From positions 87,425 through 151,424 of the forward strand of contig JANXCX010000024.1 of the NCBI GenBank assembly GCA_025059535.1: DNA of 64,000 nucleotides, in the 5' to 3' direction. Below, piece by piece: positions 17,112 to 25,766 of the stretch (position 1 is its first letter; the number at the start of each line of letters is the position of its first letter). The position numbers and the translations under genes are program-made. The stretch is from Bacteroidia bacterium. GTDB taxonomy: Bacteria; Bacteroidota; Bacteroidia; SpSt-205. The notes under the pieces are model-generated. The model searched no databases. It saw only the letters and a program-made list of their open reading frames with translations, and was not told the origin of the DNA.

Positions 17112-17717
17112 ATGGATACTGGCATTCTCCATACGCACCATTTGCTTGGGGTGCTTCTGCTACTGCTGGTGGGAACCCCCGTAGTATTCCCAAAATGGAG
17201 CCAGAAGGTGCGATGGGCCCACGCCCTTTTAGATTCTCTGCTTTTGCTTACGGGGCTTTACCTACTAGCCCGCGCGCCCCAGGCTTTTGCGCCGACATAC
17301 TTGGCGAAATACGCTCTGGTAATCTTAGCTATCGGGCTGGCGCTTCTTGGGCAGCGTCGGGCCAATAAACGCCTCTCGATAGCCGCCTTTTTCGTGCTCC
17401 TCTATGCGTACGGTTTATCGCTTCAGAGGGACTGGCTTCTACGATCAGAAGCGGATCGAGTAGCGACCTGGCAGGGGGCCGAACCTTCTGAGGCGTTAGG
17501 GCAAGCGCTCTATGCCCAGCTGTGCCAGCGCTGCCATGGGGCCGATGGTAGGGCCTACTACCGGAAATCCCCCAGCCTCCACCCTATCCAGAATCCTGAC
17601 ACGGCCTACTGGATAGCCGTCATCCGAGCGGGTAAAGGCGTCATGCCCGCTCACCCCTACCTCAGTGATATCCAGCTACAGAGCCTCGTCCTTTTTCTGC
17701 GTAGTTGGCAGAAGTAG
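17112..17717 (+). CDS. Membrane protein with SirB-like four-helix domain fused to cytochrome c
   Basis: 201 residues. The first 115 contain about four membrane helices (HHLLGVLLLLLVGTPVVF, ALLDSLLLLTGLYLLA, YALVILAIGLALLG and IAAFFVLLYAYGLSL), resembling SirB/SirB2 proteins. The remainder is a class I cytochrome c domain with heme site CQRCHG (Cys138, Cys141, His142) and a probable axial Met178 in GVMPAHP. The heme domain would face the periplasm. It begins one base after the nuoL stop, so it is probably co-expressed with complex I genes and may carry electrons. The SirB assignment rests on topology and is less sure than the heme domain. Confidence 0.8.
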   Translation: MDTGILHTHHLLGVLLLLLVGTPVVFPKWSQKVRWAHALLDSLLLLTGLYLLARAPQAFAPTYLAKYALVILAIGLALLGQRRANKRLSIAAFFVLLYAYGLSLQRDWLLRSEADRVATWQGAEPSEALGQALYAQLCQRCHGADGRAYYRKSPSLHPIQNPDTAYWIAVIRAGKGVMPAHPYLSDIQLQSLVLFLRSWQK

Positions 17718-17728
17718 TGGGAATCTCT

Positions 17729-17736
17729 TATCTTCG
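17729..17736 (+). promoter_or_regulatory. Variant -7 box TATCTTCG of the TonB receptor gene
   Basis: One mismatch to TAnnTTTG, 5 bases before the ATG at 17742. Position supports it although the sequence is imperfect. Confidence 0.45.
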
Positions 17737-17741
17737 CCCCG

Positions 17742-20174
17742 ATGCGTGCATTTATATTCGCCACCTTAGGTTTAGGATGGGTATGGGCTCAAAAGATTCT
17801 CCTGAAAGGCAGGGTAGTAGATGAAACCACCCGAGAGCCTCTCATTGGGGCCAAGGTAGTGATTGAGGGCGGGCAAACGGGCGCCCTCACCGACTTGGAA
17901 GGTCGCTTTCAAGTGGAGATAGGTTATGCGCCCACGCTGCGCCTTCAAGTAACCTACGAAGGTTATGAGGACAAAGCCTACCTCCTACGCGTACCAAGCG
18001 ACCGCTCGGAGATGGAGGTTGAGATTGCCCTCACGCCCCGAAACACCGTGCTTCAAGAGGTGGTAGTCTCGGCCGCTCGGCACGAGCAGCGCATTGAACA
18101 AGTCTCCGTATCCATGGATTTTGTGCGCCCGCGCCAGGTAGAGAATCTAGCCTCTATAGACCCTATAAAGGCGTTAGAACAGACCCCTGGCATCTCTACG
18201 AATAAGGATCAGCCCAGCATACGGGGTAGCAGCGGTTACACCTATGGCGCCGGCTCACGCGTGCTGCTTCTGCTGGATGGCCTACCGATGATGAGTCCAG
18301 ACCGACTCAGTACCCAGTTCGACCTAATTCCCGTAGATAACATCAAGCAAATAGAGATCGTAAAAGGAGCTTCTTCCGTACTCTATGGAACGGGGGCCTT
18401 AGGCGGCATCATAAATGTAGTTTCGGAGGATGTAAAGTTTCAGCCGCGTACGGTGGTACGGCTGCAACATCAGATTTACGACTCCCCGCGGCCTCCAGTA
18501 GGGGATTGGGACGGTCGTAGTTCCGCCACCGTCAGTGCAGCGCACATTCTTCATGCCCAACGCGTAGGGAATTGGGAAGTGAGCGCGCTTTTAGACCTTA
18601 TCCGGGATACAGGCTTTCGGAAAGAAGGCTTCTCGAATAGGGGTCGGACGTGGATTTCTATTAAGCATAATGCGCCTTTCTTAGAGGGGCTTCAGTACGG
18701 CGTTACCCTACAGGCTAATATTGACTCCAGTGCGACTTACATCGCTTGGGACAGCTTCCCCACGCGGGCCAATTTCCCCGGCGAGGGATTTTTGACCTAT
18801 CAGCTTCTCCAGCGGTATATGGTGGATCCTTTCATCTCGTATCTCACGCCTGGGGGTAATCGCCACTATCTGCGCGGGCGGCACTTTCGTACGGTAAATG
18901 ACCTTAGCACCCCACAATCTGGCGGGGCTACCTTGCACTACTACGATTATCAGTACATCCAGAATCTGGAGAAGTGGGGCAAGATCATCGTAGGGGCCAA
19001 CTATACCGAAAACCGGGTATATGCGCGAGAGGTCTTTGGCCGGGCACGCGGCCGGCAAGCCGCCGCTTTCGCCCAAGCGGAAATAGATGTTTGGCGCTTC
19101 CATATAAGTGCGGGTATACGCTATCAGTACGAGGATATTCAGGGCGATACTTCTTTTCGGATCAGGCCAGATGGGCGTGTCGTGAAGGATGAAGGGAAGC
19201 CCCTCATGCGTTTAGTCACGATACGCGAGCCTATTATACGCGGGGGTATTACTTTCACCCCTTTTACTGGTACTATCCTACGTGCTTCGTGGGGACAAGG
19301 CCTACGCAGCCCCTCTGTAGCTGAACGCTTTACCGCTACAGGCGCTGGCGGCATCTTAGTCTTCCCTAATCCCTACGTGAAGGTAGAGCGCGGCTATAGC
19401 GCCGAAATCGGCCTCCGCCAATACCTAAAAATTGGCGAGGCCCTCAAGGGCTTTCTGGATATCTCCGCTTTCCGCATGGAATTCCGCGATATGGTGGAAT
19501 TCCAGGTAAATACCGAAGTTTTCTTGCGCCTAAGCGGCCAATTGCCCTTCTCTGCTATCAACCTCTCGCGCGCGCGCATAGACGGTATAGAACCGCTATG
19601 GGGCTTACGGTATGAAAAAGGAAAGTTTTTCCTAAGTCTCAATGGAGGTGCTACTCTAATAAATCCCATCAATCCAGATGGCAGCAAAGAACTTGATACA
19701 CTAAATAATAACGAAGGGGCCTTCAGAGTGCTTCAAGCGGCCTTGAACCCCAATGTTCAGCCCGGCACGCCTGAGTATAACATCGCCCGCGATATTCCCT
19801 ATACCCTCAAATACCGCAATAAGCAAATCGTACGCGGCATTTTTGAGATTGGCTACGGAAGCGTCTCTCTCACCACTAATTTCCGCTACAGTAGCGGCAT
19901 TACAAATGTGGATAAGCTCTTTTTCCTTCTGGGCGTAGTTTCCTCGGGCGATCCTAATGCTACGGCACGGCAGCTAGCGGGCTTAGAAGAGTTTTACCGC
20001 GATTATGCCGCTAAGCCTTATACCGTTTGGGACTTTATCCTAGCCTACGATACCAAGCGGGTGCGATGGTCCTTCCACATATTCAATGCCTTCAATCGGA
20101 TTTACACTACTTTGCCGGGGACATTGAATGAGCAGCGGTCATTTGCAATTCAATGCATAATTCGCGTTCAGTAG
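17742..20174 (+). CDS. TonB-dependent outer-membrane receptor
   Basis: 810 residues. Signal peptide (MRAFIFATLGLGWVWAQ), then a carboxypeptidase-like regulatory domain at about residues 20-105 (LKGRVVDETTREPLIGAKV, GALTDLEGRFQ), usual in Bacteroidota. The plug follows at about 110-235 (EVVVSAARHEQRIEQVSVS, PSIRGSSGYTYG, VLLLLDGLPMMSPD and SSVLYGTGALGGIINVVS). The rest is a 22-strand-type barrel. It imports a bulky ligand such as an iron chelate, cobalamin or a sugar polymer, driven by TonB. No SusD partner gene is next to it, which argues against a glycan-uptake locus. The ligand is unknown. Confidence 0.93.
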   Translation: MRAFIFATLGLGWVWAQKILLKGRVVDETTREPLIGAKVVIEGGQTGALTDLEGRFQVEIGYAPTLRLQVTYEGYEDKAYLLRVPSDRSEMEVEIALTPRNTVLQEVVVSAARHEQRIEQVSVSMDFVRPRQVENLASIDPIKALEQTPGISTNKDQPSIRGSSGYTYGAGSRVLLLLDGLPMMSPDRLSTQFDLIPVDNIKQIEIVKGASSVLYGTGALGGIINVVSEDVKFQPRTVVRLQHQIYDSPRPPVGDWDGRSSATVSAAHILHAQRVGNWEVSALLDLIRDTGFRKEGFSNRGRTWISIKHNAPFLEGLQYGVTLQANIDSSATYIAWDSFPTRANFPGEGFLTYQLLQRYMVDPFISYLTPGGNRHYLRGRHFRTVNDLSTPQSGGATLHYYDYQYIQNLEKWGKIIVGANYTENRVYAREVFGRARGRQAAAFAQAEIDVWRFHISAGIRYQYEDIQGDTSFRIRPDGRVVKDEGKPLMRLVTIREPIIRGGITFTPFTGTILRASWGQGLRSPSVAERFTATGAGGILVFPNPYVKVERGYSAEIGLRQYLKIGEALKGFLDISAFRMEFRDMVEFQVNTEVFLRLSGQLPFSAINLSRARIDGIEPLWGLRYEKGKFFLSLNGGATLINPINPDGSKELDTLNNNEGAFRVLQAALNPNVQPGTPEYNIARDIPYTLKYRNKQIVRGIFEIGYGSVSLTTNFRYSSGITNVDKLFFLLGVVSSGDPNATARQLAGLEEFYRDYAAKPYTVWDFILAYDTKRVRWSFHIFNAFNRIYTTLPGTLNEQRSFAIQCIIRVQ

Positions 20175-20182
20175 AATTTACC

Positions 20183-20190
20183 TACCTTTG
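20183..20190 (+). promoter_or_regulatory. -7 box TACCTTTG of the beta-barrel gene at 20199
   Basis: Perfect TAnnTTTG, 8 bases before the ATG at 20199 and 8 bases after the stop of the TonB receptor, suggesting separate transcription. Confidence 0.6.
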
Positions 20191-20198
20191 CTGGCAGT

Positions 20199-20993
20199 AT
20201 GCGTAGTATGCGAGTCGTGCTTGTCAGTGTGGCCCTGCTAAGTGGGGGCCTACTCCATGCCCAAGAAGGCGTGAAATTCGGGTTGCGATTGTCGCCGGGG
20301 ATTGGCTTTTTCGGCGTTGACTCAAGCGGCCGTACCTCCATCAAGAACCTCACCTCTAGTGGTGCCTTCAACATCGCTGGAGGGTTAATGCTTAGCTTCG
20401 GATTTTCGGATAATGTGGCCCTAATCTTAGGGCTCGGCATGGCCCGCGGCAGCGGCAAGATTACCCTAAAGCCCGACTATGGCATAGTCGGCCGCGTGGG
20501 AACTAACGCTGACACCCTTTACCTCCGAGAAACCGGCCTTACAGGCGAGTCGCCGATTTCCTACCGCCTTACTAGCCTCAATGTACCTGTATTCATCAAG
20601 CTGCGCACAAACCCTATAGCTGAAACGCCTATCCGCGCAAAGGCCCTTTTAGGTGGTCAGGTAGACTTACGTATAGGCTCCTCCACTAAGTCCGAGCGCC
20701 GCTTGGTAGCGGAGTCTTTTATTGATGAGGGTGTCGTACGTACCAGCGACCATTTTGGTAGCTTCTTTGCACAGCTCTCCGCCGGGGCGGGCGTAGATGT
20801 AGTTCTGGAAGGCATTGGTACGATTGACTTTACAATCCTTTACAATCATGGCTTGACTAATTTCCTAAATAAAGACTTCAAATTTGAGGCTACGGTGAAT
20901 AATACCACCTATACTGACCTGAAGCCGTACGAAAAGCTGCGCGGCATTCTTAGTACCTTGCAGTTCCAGCTCATCTTCTGGTTCGGCGAATAA
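20199..20993 (+). CDS. Outer-membrane beta-barrel protein (PorT/OMP_b-brl type)
   Basis: 264 residues with signal peptide (VVLVSVALLSGGLLHAQ). It then follows the PorT-like 8-strand pattern: VKFGLRLSPGIGFFGVD, FNIAGGLMLSFGF, NVALILGLGMARGSG, TSLNVPVFIKLR and a final LSTLQFQLIFWF. The line NVPVFIKLR is typical of Bacteroidota outer-membrane beta-barrels. Function unknown. An ATG at 20208 is an alternative start. It is followed by a strong intrinsic terminator. Confidence 0.75.
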   Translation: MRSMRVVLVSVALLSGGLLHAQEGVKFGLRLSPGIGFFGVDSSGRTSIKNLTSSGAFNIAGGLMLSFGFSDNVALILGLGMARGSGKITLKPDYGIVGRVGTNADTLYLRETGLTGESPISYRLTSLNVPVFIKLRTNPIAETPIRAKALLGGQVDLRIGSSTKSERRLVAESFIDEGVVRTSDHFGSFFAQLSAGAGVDVVLEGIGTIDFTILYNHGLTNFLNKDFKFEATVNNTTYTDLKPYEKLRGILSTLQFQLIFWFGE

Positions 20994-21014
20994 GCCTTTT
21001 AGCTGGCTTGCTTC

Positions 21015-21048
21015 GGGCACCCTCTTATAGAGGGTGCCCAGTTTTTTT
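21015..21048 (+). terminator. Intrinsic terminator after the beta-barrel gene
   Basis: An 11-bp perfect stem GGGCACCCTCT/AGAGGGTGCCC with a 3-base loop, followed two bases later by a run of seven T. It separates this gene from the convergent TauE/SafE gene. Confidence 0.93.
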
Positions 21049-21051
21049 ATT

Positions 21052-21813
21052 TTAGCGCAGAAATAGAACCACGCCGATTACCATCAGTACCGTTGCGAAT
21101 AGGCGGGCTAAATGGACCCCAGCCACCCGCTGAGCCAGGCGCGAGCTTAATGCGCTACCTAAAAATATGCCCACCCCTAAGGCTAAACTGACGCCCACGG
21201 CTACATTCCCACTGCGCCAATAAGGAATAACGGCCATAAAGCTTACGGGCAGTGTCATAGTAAGGAGGCTTGTGCCTTGAGCCGTATGCTGGTCTAGGCC
21301 CGCTAACGCCACGAGTAAGGGCACAATAATCACTCCCCCTCCTAATCCTGTAAGACCTTTTAGGGCACCGGCCAATAGCCCTACAAACACCCCTAATAGT
21401 AGGCGTTGCCAGATAGAACGTACAACTGGATGGGCTTTTTGTATCCGCCGCCCCGCCTGCCAAAACTGCCACATACTTACAGCAATCAGAAAAAAGGCAA
21501 ATACCCGCCTCAACAGCACGGTAGACCAGCTTTGTATCCACGCCGCTACGAAGAAGCTGGCTATCCCTAAGCCGGTGGCTATTCCTAAAGCCAAGCGCCA
21601 TTCTACACGGCCGTACCGATAGTAATTCCACGCCGCCCAGCCAAATACAGGGAAGGCAAAAGCTAAAAGGGCCGTACCCTGCGCTAAATGCTGCGAATAC
21701 CCCAAAAGAAGTACAAGGAGGGGAATGATAATCGTTCCACCTCCTATGCCTATCATCCCGCTCAGAAGGCCCGCAAGCATTCCAAGCCCTATACCTACAA
21801 GCAGCTCGTGCAT
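21052..21813 (-). CDS. TauE/SafE-family sulfite/anion exporter
   Basis: 253 residues with about 8 membrane helices in two homologous halves. Each half starts with the family signature, GLLSGMIGIGGGTIIIPLLVLL near residue 15 and GALKGLTGLGGGVIIVPLLVAL near residue 145, followed by AQGTALL or AQGTSLL. Members of this family move sulfite, sulfonates or related organic anions across the inner membrane. The substrate is unknown here. I found no clear -7 box upstream; a terminator lies between it and the upstream same-strand gene. Confidence 0.88.
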   Translation of the reverse strand: MHELLVGIGLGMLAGLLSGMIGIGGGTIIIPLLVLLLGYSQHLAQGTALLAFAFPVFGWAAWNYYRYGRVEWRLALGIATGLGIASFFVAAWIQSWSTVLLRRVFAFFLIAVSMWQFWQAGRRIQKAHPVVRSIWQRLLLGVFVGLLAGALKGLTGLGGGVIIVPLLVALAGLDQHTAQGTSLLTMTLPVSFMAVIPYWRSGNVAVGVSLALGVGIFLGSALSSRLAQRVAGVHLARLFATVLMVIGVVLFLR

Positions 21814-21816
21814 AGT

Positions 21817-21834
21817 TATTTTTGGTTATTTTTG
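21817..21834 (+). repeat. Tandem 10-bp repeat (GTTATTTTTG x2) before the TauE/SafE gene
   Basis: Two adjacent copies of GTTATTTTTG (21816-21825 region and 21826-21834). Each contains a perfect plus-strand TATTTTTG box, but nothing is coded downstream on the plus strand. It may be an operator for the minus-strand permease gene, or promoters of an antisense RNA. Confidence 0.35.
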
Positions 21835-21845
21835 CAACATAATAA

Positions 21846-21874
21846 CAAAAAAGGGCAGGGTTATACCCTGCCCC
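21846..21874 (-). terminator. Intrinsic terminator after the T9SS cargo gene
   Basis: On the minus strand a 9-bp stem GGGCAGGGT/ACCCTGCCC with a 3-base loop is followed by six T, 27 bases beyond the stop codon at 21901. Confidence 0.88.
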
Positions 21875-21900
21875 TTTGGTAGGAGGCGTAAGGCCTCTGT

Positions 21901-23922
21901 TTAGTAAAGTACGAGACGCAGGCCTTTGGTATAGCCCCGGTAGGTAACGCTTAAGAGGTAAGTACCGGGCGCAAGACCGCTGGGTAGGGCGAGGTTATGC
22001 GTACCCGAAGGCAGATCGGGCGAAGCCTCCCACAGAAGGCGGCCTGTCATATCCATAAGACGCAGAACTACGTTGTCACCTTCTGTCAGCTCAATGCGTA
22101 CCTGGGCAGATTCCTTGGCTGGGTTAGGCCAGAGAAAGGCATTCCAGTAAGGTGGAAGAGGCGGGAGGGAAAAACCAAGCGCAGGATTAAGGGCACTAGC
22201 CACCAGGCCTATGGCATAGTCTACAGTTTCTATTTCACGCGAAGGCGCCCACACACCCGCCACTCCTTCCAACGCTCGCCGAGAACTTAAGCTACCCTCT
22301 TGAGATACTATGCGATTAACGAAATTTTGTGGCAGTGGGCCAGAGGGCAGCAGGGTAAGGAAACCCACCGCTAAGCCCTGACCCCCCTCTAAGCGTATGG
22401 GGTTTGTAAGGCGCACCGTATAGCGCCGAAGGAAAAGAAGCGTCTCCACCGGCGCGGCTCTATCTATAGTGAGTGTATCTAAAACTTCCCCATTCTCAAA
22501 ATCTTGCACGCGCAGACCTACCGAATCCAAGCGCTGACCTATGGCGTCATTGCGCGGATCGTAAGCAAATACCCACAGGGCTACAGGGAAATCGCCATCA
22601 CCGCGCGGCTGATGCTGATAGAGCATATCCAGCGAGAGGGCTTCTATGCGCAGGCTATCTGGCGCCACAAAGGTCATCCCACTCGGGAAGCCTAAGCCCC
22701 CTGCGCCATCTTCAGCCGGCTCAAATTCGCCATCATCAAAGCGTAGGAGGTATTTGCCCCTGTTTGGACCGCTTTGCAGAGGAGCACATAGTACGGCACG
22801 CGCACGTAGGCGATTATTCGCGGGCAGCGCATCGCCTCCACTCAACAGGTTGACTTGATACTCAGCTATAAGCGGCTTAGTGCTCAGAGAGGTAGTGGGT
22901 GATTGATCTACAGGAAGGCGCCGTGTAAAAAGTACTGTATCCCGCGCATCCACATCCAAGCCCGAAGTATGAAGTACGGTATCCCGATGGATAGCTTGGG
23001 GGTTGCCTTCCTCAAAAAGCGAGAGAATACACCGAATGTTACCCGTAGTAGGCTGATTTCCCGTGTTGAATACCACCGCTGGGACGGAGGGGGAAGCGCC
23101 ATTTTGAAGGAGAAAAACACCTTGACTGTATTCATTGAAGAGCCAATCCGCCTGAATATCCCGTATAGTGCAGTCAAAGCTGGAGGGGCGCCATATCTTT
23201 ATAGCTTTTTTAGCGAAAGGCGGTTCCCAACGCTGGGCTATATTTAACCCACTTTGGCCGGTCGCATTCTCCATACCCACCACATTATAGTTTCCGCTAC
23301 CATAGCCTGGGTAGTAGCCCGGGCTAATCGTATCATACTGAAGGAGTATGGAATTGTCGCGTGGGTCTAAAATGATTTGGAAGACGCATTTACCAGTCCA
23401 TCCCTCGGGCTGCTGGCCATTCCAGTAGGCCACACTGTCCCAGGTTATCACAAAGCGTCCGGCACCATCAGTGCCATAGGCCAAGCGCGCGCCAGGGATA
23501 GGGGTTCCATCCTCCTTGACAAAAGTAAGGTCGGCCAAATAGGCCGCTATCCACTGATTCGGAAAAGCGGAATTGGGAAAGGTAGGGAAAACTGCGGAGC
23601 CTGCCGAAGCCACATTCGCCCGCCGACCAAAAGTTATGTAGCCATTATAACCTATGTAGATTTCATCGTACTTATTCCAGTAAAAAGTGAATTCAAACGG
23701 CAGGCGGATCGGCCCGACTACCCCATCATCCCCGAGAAGCTGGATGAAGCTAGGGTTACCATTATTGAGCTGGCTTGTAGGCACCCACTGGAAAGTCGGT
23801 ATGGAGTCGGGGTTTCCGACGGCACTTTCGGTATACCACCGATAGCCGCACAGGTCGCTACCAGTAGGTGCAGGTTGGGCCTTCAGGCTAAGTAGGAGGC
23901 CGAGTAAAGTAAGCCAACGCAT
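21901..23922 (-). CDS. Secreted T9SS cargo protein with C-terminal sorting domain
   Basis: 673 residues. Signal peptide (MRWLTLLGLLLSLKA), then a NIDO-like beta domain in residues 20-250 (LPFEFTFYWNKYDEIYIGYNG, AYLADLTF, FVITWDSVAYW). Middle beta-sandwich modules follow, and the last 80 residues are a type A sorting domain (FLWPNPAKE, VVLRLMDMTGRLLWE, LAPGTYLLSVTY). Such proteins are exported through T9SS and either anchored at the surface or released. No catalytic motif was seen. It has its own box 4 bases upstream and its own terminator, so it is monocistronic. Confidence 0.85.
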   Translation of the reverse strand: MRWLTLLGLLLSLKAQPAPTGSDLCGYRWYTESAVGNPDSIPTFQWVPTSQLNNGNPSFIQLLGDDGVVGPIRLPFEFTFYWNKYDEIYIGYNGYITFGRRANVASAGSAVFPTFPNSAFPNQWIAAYLADLTFVKEDGTPIPGARLAYGTDGAGRFVITWDSVAYWNGQQPEGWTGKCVFQIILDPRDNSILLQYDTISPGYYPGYGSGNYNVVGMENATGQSGLNIAQRWEPPFAKKAIKIWRPSSFDCTIRDIQADWLFNEYSQGVFLLQNGASPSVPAVVFNTGNQPTTGNIRCILSLFEEGNPQAIHRDTVLHTSGLDVDARDTVLFTRRLPVDQSPTTSLSTKPLIAEYQVNLLSGGDALPANNRLRARAVLCAPLQSGPNRGKYLLRFDDGEFEPAEDGAGGLGFPSGMTFVAPDSLRIEALSLDMLYQHQPRGDGDFPVALWVFAYDPRNDAIGQRLDSVGLRVQDFENGEVLDTLTIDRAAPVETLLFLRRYTVRLTNPIRLEGGQGLAVGFLTLLPSGPLPQNFVNRIVSQEGSLSSRRALEGVAGVWAPSREIETVDYAIGLVASALNPALGFSLPPLPPYWNAFLWPNPAKESAQVRIELTEGDNVVLRLMDMTGRLLWEASPDLPSGTHNLALPSGLAPGTYLLSVTYRGYTKGLRLVLY

Positions 23923-23926
23923 AAGG

Positions 23927-23934
23927 CAAAGTTA
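23927..23934 (-). promoter_or_regulatory. -7 box TAACTTTG of the T9SS cargo gene
   Basis: Perfect TAnnTTTG on the minus strand, 4 bases (cctt) before the ATG at 23922. Confidence 0.7.
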
Positions 23935-23992
23935 GAGATAAATCCAAAAGTAAAGGCAAATCCCACCTAAAGGTTGGCATTTCGGATTCAGC

Positions 23993-24001
23993 TAAATTTT
24001 G
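23993..24001 (+). promoter_or_regulatory. Variant -7 box TAAATTTTG of purK
   Basis: One extra base relative to TAnnTTTG, but the final G lies exactly 4 bases (cccg) before the ATG at 24006, as in other operons here. Confidence 0.5.
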
Positions 24002-24005
24002 CCCG

Positions 24006-25130
24006 ATGCGGCGCGTCGGCATAGTGGGCGGCGGACAGCTTGGCCGTATGCTTATTCAGGCAGGGATAGATTTGGATTTGCGGCTGCGCGTACTAGATGG
24101 CGCAGCTGACTCGCCCTGCTCGGGTATCGCGCACGAATTTGTGCTAGGGTCGGTGCGCAGCGCTACCGACCTCTATGAGTTTGGAAAAGACTTGGAGATA
24201 GTAACCATAGAGCTTGAGGAAGTTTCCGTAGAAGGTCTGCGCCTACTTCAAGGGCGGGGGATTCATGTAGCCCCAGCGCCAGCTATCGTAGAGCTTATTC
24301 AGGATAAGGGAACGCAACGGCAGTGGTATGCCCAGCACGGCTTTCCTTGCCCCCGTTTCCAGCTGTGGACGCCAGGTATGCCCATAGAGCTCTCCTTTCC
24401 GTTAGTGCAAAAGGCGCGCCGTGGGGGGTATGATGGGCGCGGCGTCCAGATAGCCCACACGCCCAGCGATCTTTGGCCCGTGCCCAGCGTGCTGGAAGAG
24501 TATTTGCCTATTCTCAAAGAAGTAAGCGTGATCGCTGCGCGCAACCGCGCCGGCGAAGTGCGCACTTTCCCGCCCGTAGAGTCGGTTTTTCACCCTCAGG
24601 CCCATATAGTAACGCACCTGAAAATTCCCGCTGACCTTCCACCTGACTTGGCGCAAGAGGCCCAGCAGTTAGCTGCTCATTTAGCCGAAACTTTACGCAT
24701 AGAAGGCCTTTTGGCCGTAGAGCTTTTCCTTACCACTGACAGCCAATGGTATCTCAACGAAGCGGCTCCTAGGCCACATAATACGGGCCACATCACCGTC
24801 AAAGCTTGCTGGACCAGCCAATTTGAGCAGCACTGGCGCGCCATTCTAAATTTGCCTTTAGGGGAGACCCGCCTGCACACCCCTGGCGCGCTCGTAAATA
24901 TCCTCGGGCCCGCTGGCGCCAATGGAACGCCGCGCTTTCCCTTCTTAGAAGCCATCCTGCGTCTGCCAGGCGTCTCCGTCCACCTTTATGGCAAGCGTAA
25001 GAGCACGCCTTTCCGCAAGCTGGGGCATGTCCTCCTCCTTGCCCCAGACCCTCCTACGCTCCAAAAGCACCTAGCCCAGGTCCAAAGCCTCCTGCAGGTG
25101 GAGGTAGAAGAAGAAACTACACAGGGCTGA
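24006..25130 (+). CDS. purK: N5-carboxyaminoimidazole ribonucleotide synthase PurK
   Basis: 374 residues, ATP-grasp enzyme that carboxylates AIR to N5-CAIR in purine synthesis. N-terminal VGIVGGGQLGRMLIQA, then IVTIELEEVSVEGL, the ATP-binding PLVQKARRGGYDGRGVQ, the EEYLPILKEVSVI strand, and the active-site AVELFLTTDSQWYLNEAAPRPHNTGH. All are family hallmarks, and length is usual. purE is not in the window. The yceI-like gene follows after 21 bases. Confidence 0.96.
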   Translation: MRRVGIVGGGQLGRMLIQAGIDLDLRLRVLDGAADSPCSGIAHEFVLGSVRSATDLYEFGKDLEIVTIELEEVSVEGLRLLQGRGIHVAPAPAIVELIQDKGTQRQWYAQHGFPCPRFQLWTPGMPIELSFPLVQKARRGGYDGRGVQIAHTPSDLWPVPSVLEEYLPILKEVSVIAARNRAGEVRTFPPVESVFHPQAHIVTHLKIPADLPPDLAQEAQQLAAHLAETLRIEGLLAVELFLTTDSQWYLNEAAPRPHNTGHITVKACWTSQFEQHWRAILNLPLGETRLHTPGALVNILGPAGANGTPRFPFLEAILRLPGVSVHLYGKRKSTPFRKLGHVLLLAPDPPTLQKHLAQVQSLLQVEVEEETTQG

Positions 25131-25151
25131 ATTTAGTTAAGGACTTGCATT

Positions 25152-25766
25152 ATGCGCTGGATATGGGCTTTGCCTGTAGCGCTTTTATTTCTTGGATGCC
25201 AGCAAGGTCCTCAGCCGCCAGCTGCCTCTATTGAAGCGGCTCAGCCTACTTCCGCTGGTGAAGGTAAATCCATCCAACTCACTCCCGCCACTAGTCAGAT
25301 TATCGCGATTGGCCGAAAGCTCACTGGCAAACACGAAATCCGCTTCCCTCTCAAGAGCGGCCAGCTTACCCTTGCTCCAGATAACTGCATAGCGGGAGGA
25401 AAAATCGTCTTAGACATCAGTAAGCTGGAAGTGCTAGACCTCAAGGGCGAGTGGAAAGGTAAGCTGGAAGAGCATCTGCGCAGCGAAGATTTCTTCCTCA
25501 CAACCACTTACCCCGAAGCCATATTTGAAATTACCGGCTGCGAAAAAAGTGCCAGCGATACGGTATATCTTGCGGGAAATCTCACCCTACGGGGCGTTAC
25601 GAAAAACATTCGGTTTCCCGCTGTGGTTCGGCTGACGCAAGATACCCTATATGCCACGGCTAACTTCACTATCAATCGGCAGGAGTGGGGTATAGCCTAT
25701 AAGGGAAAAGCCGACGATCTGATTCAGGATGAGGTAGCTATTCAGCTAAACCTTCGGGCACCTTGA
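25152..25766 (+). CDS. YceI-family lipoprotein
   Basis: 204 residues. Signal peptide with lipobox LFLGC, a short Pro/Ala-rich linker, then a YceI lipocalin-like barrel at about residues 45-204 (GKHEIRFPLKSGQLTL, HLRSEDFFLTTTYPEAIFEI, LTLRGVTKNIRFP and INRQEWGI). YceI barrels bind isoprenoid-type lipids such as polyprenols or quinones in the periplasm. A CTTG 4 bases before the ATG could be part of a weak promoter, but co-transcription with purK is simpler. Its last 21 bases overlap the convergent glycosyltransferase-like gene. Confidence 0.88.
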   Translation: MRWIWALPVALLFLGCQQGPQPPAASIEAAQPTSAGEGKSIQLTPATSQIIAIGRKLTGKHEIRFPLKSGQLTLAPDNCIAGGKIVLDISKLEVLDLKGEWKGKLEEHLRSEDFFLTTTYPEAIFEITGCEKSASDTVYLAGNLTLRGVTKNIRFPAVVRLTQDTLYATANFTINRQEWGIAYKGKADDLIQDEVAIQLNLRAP

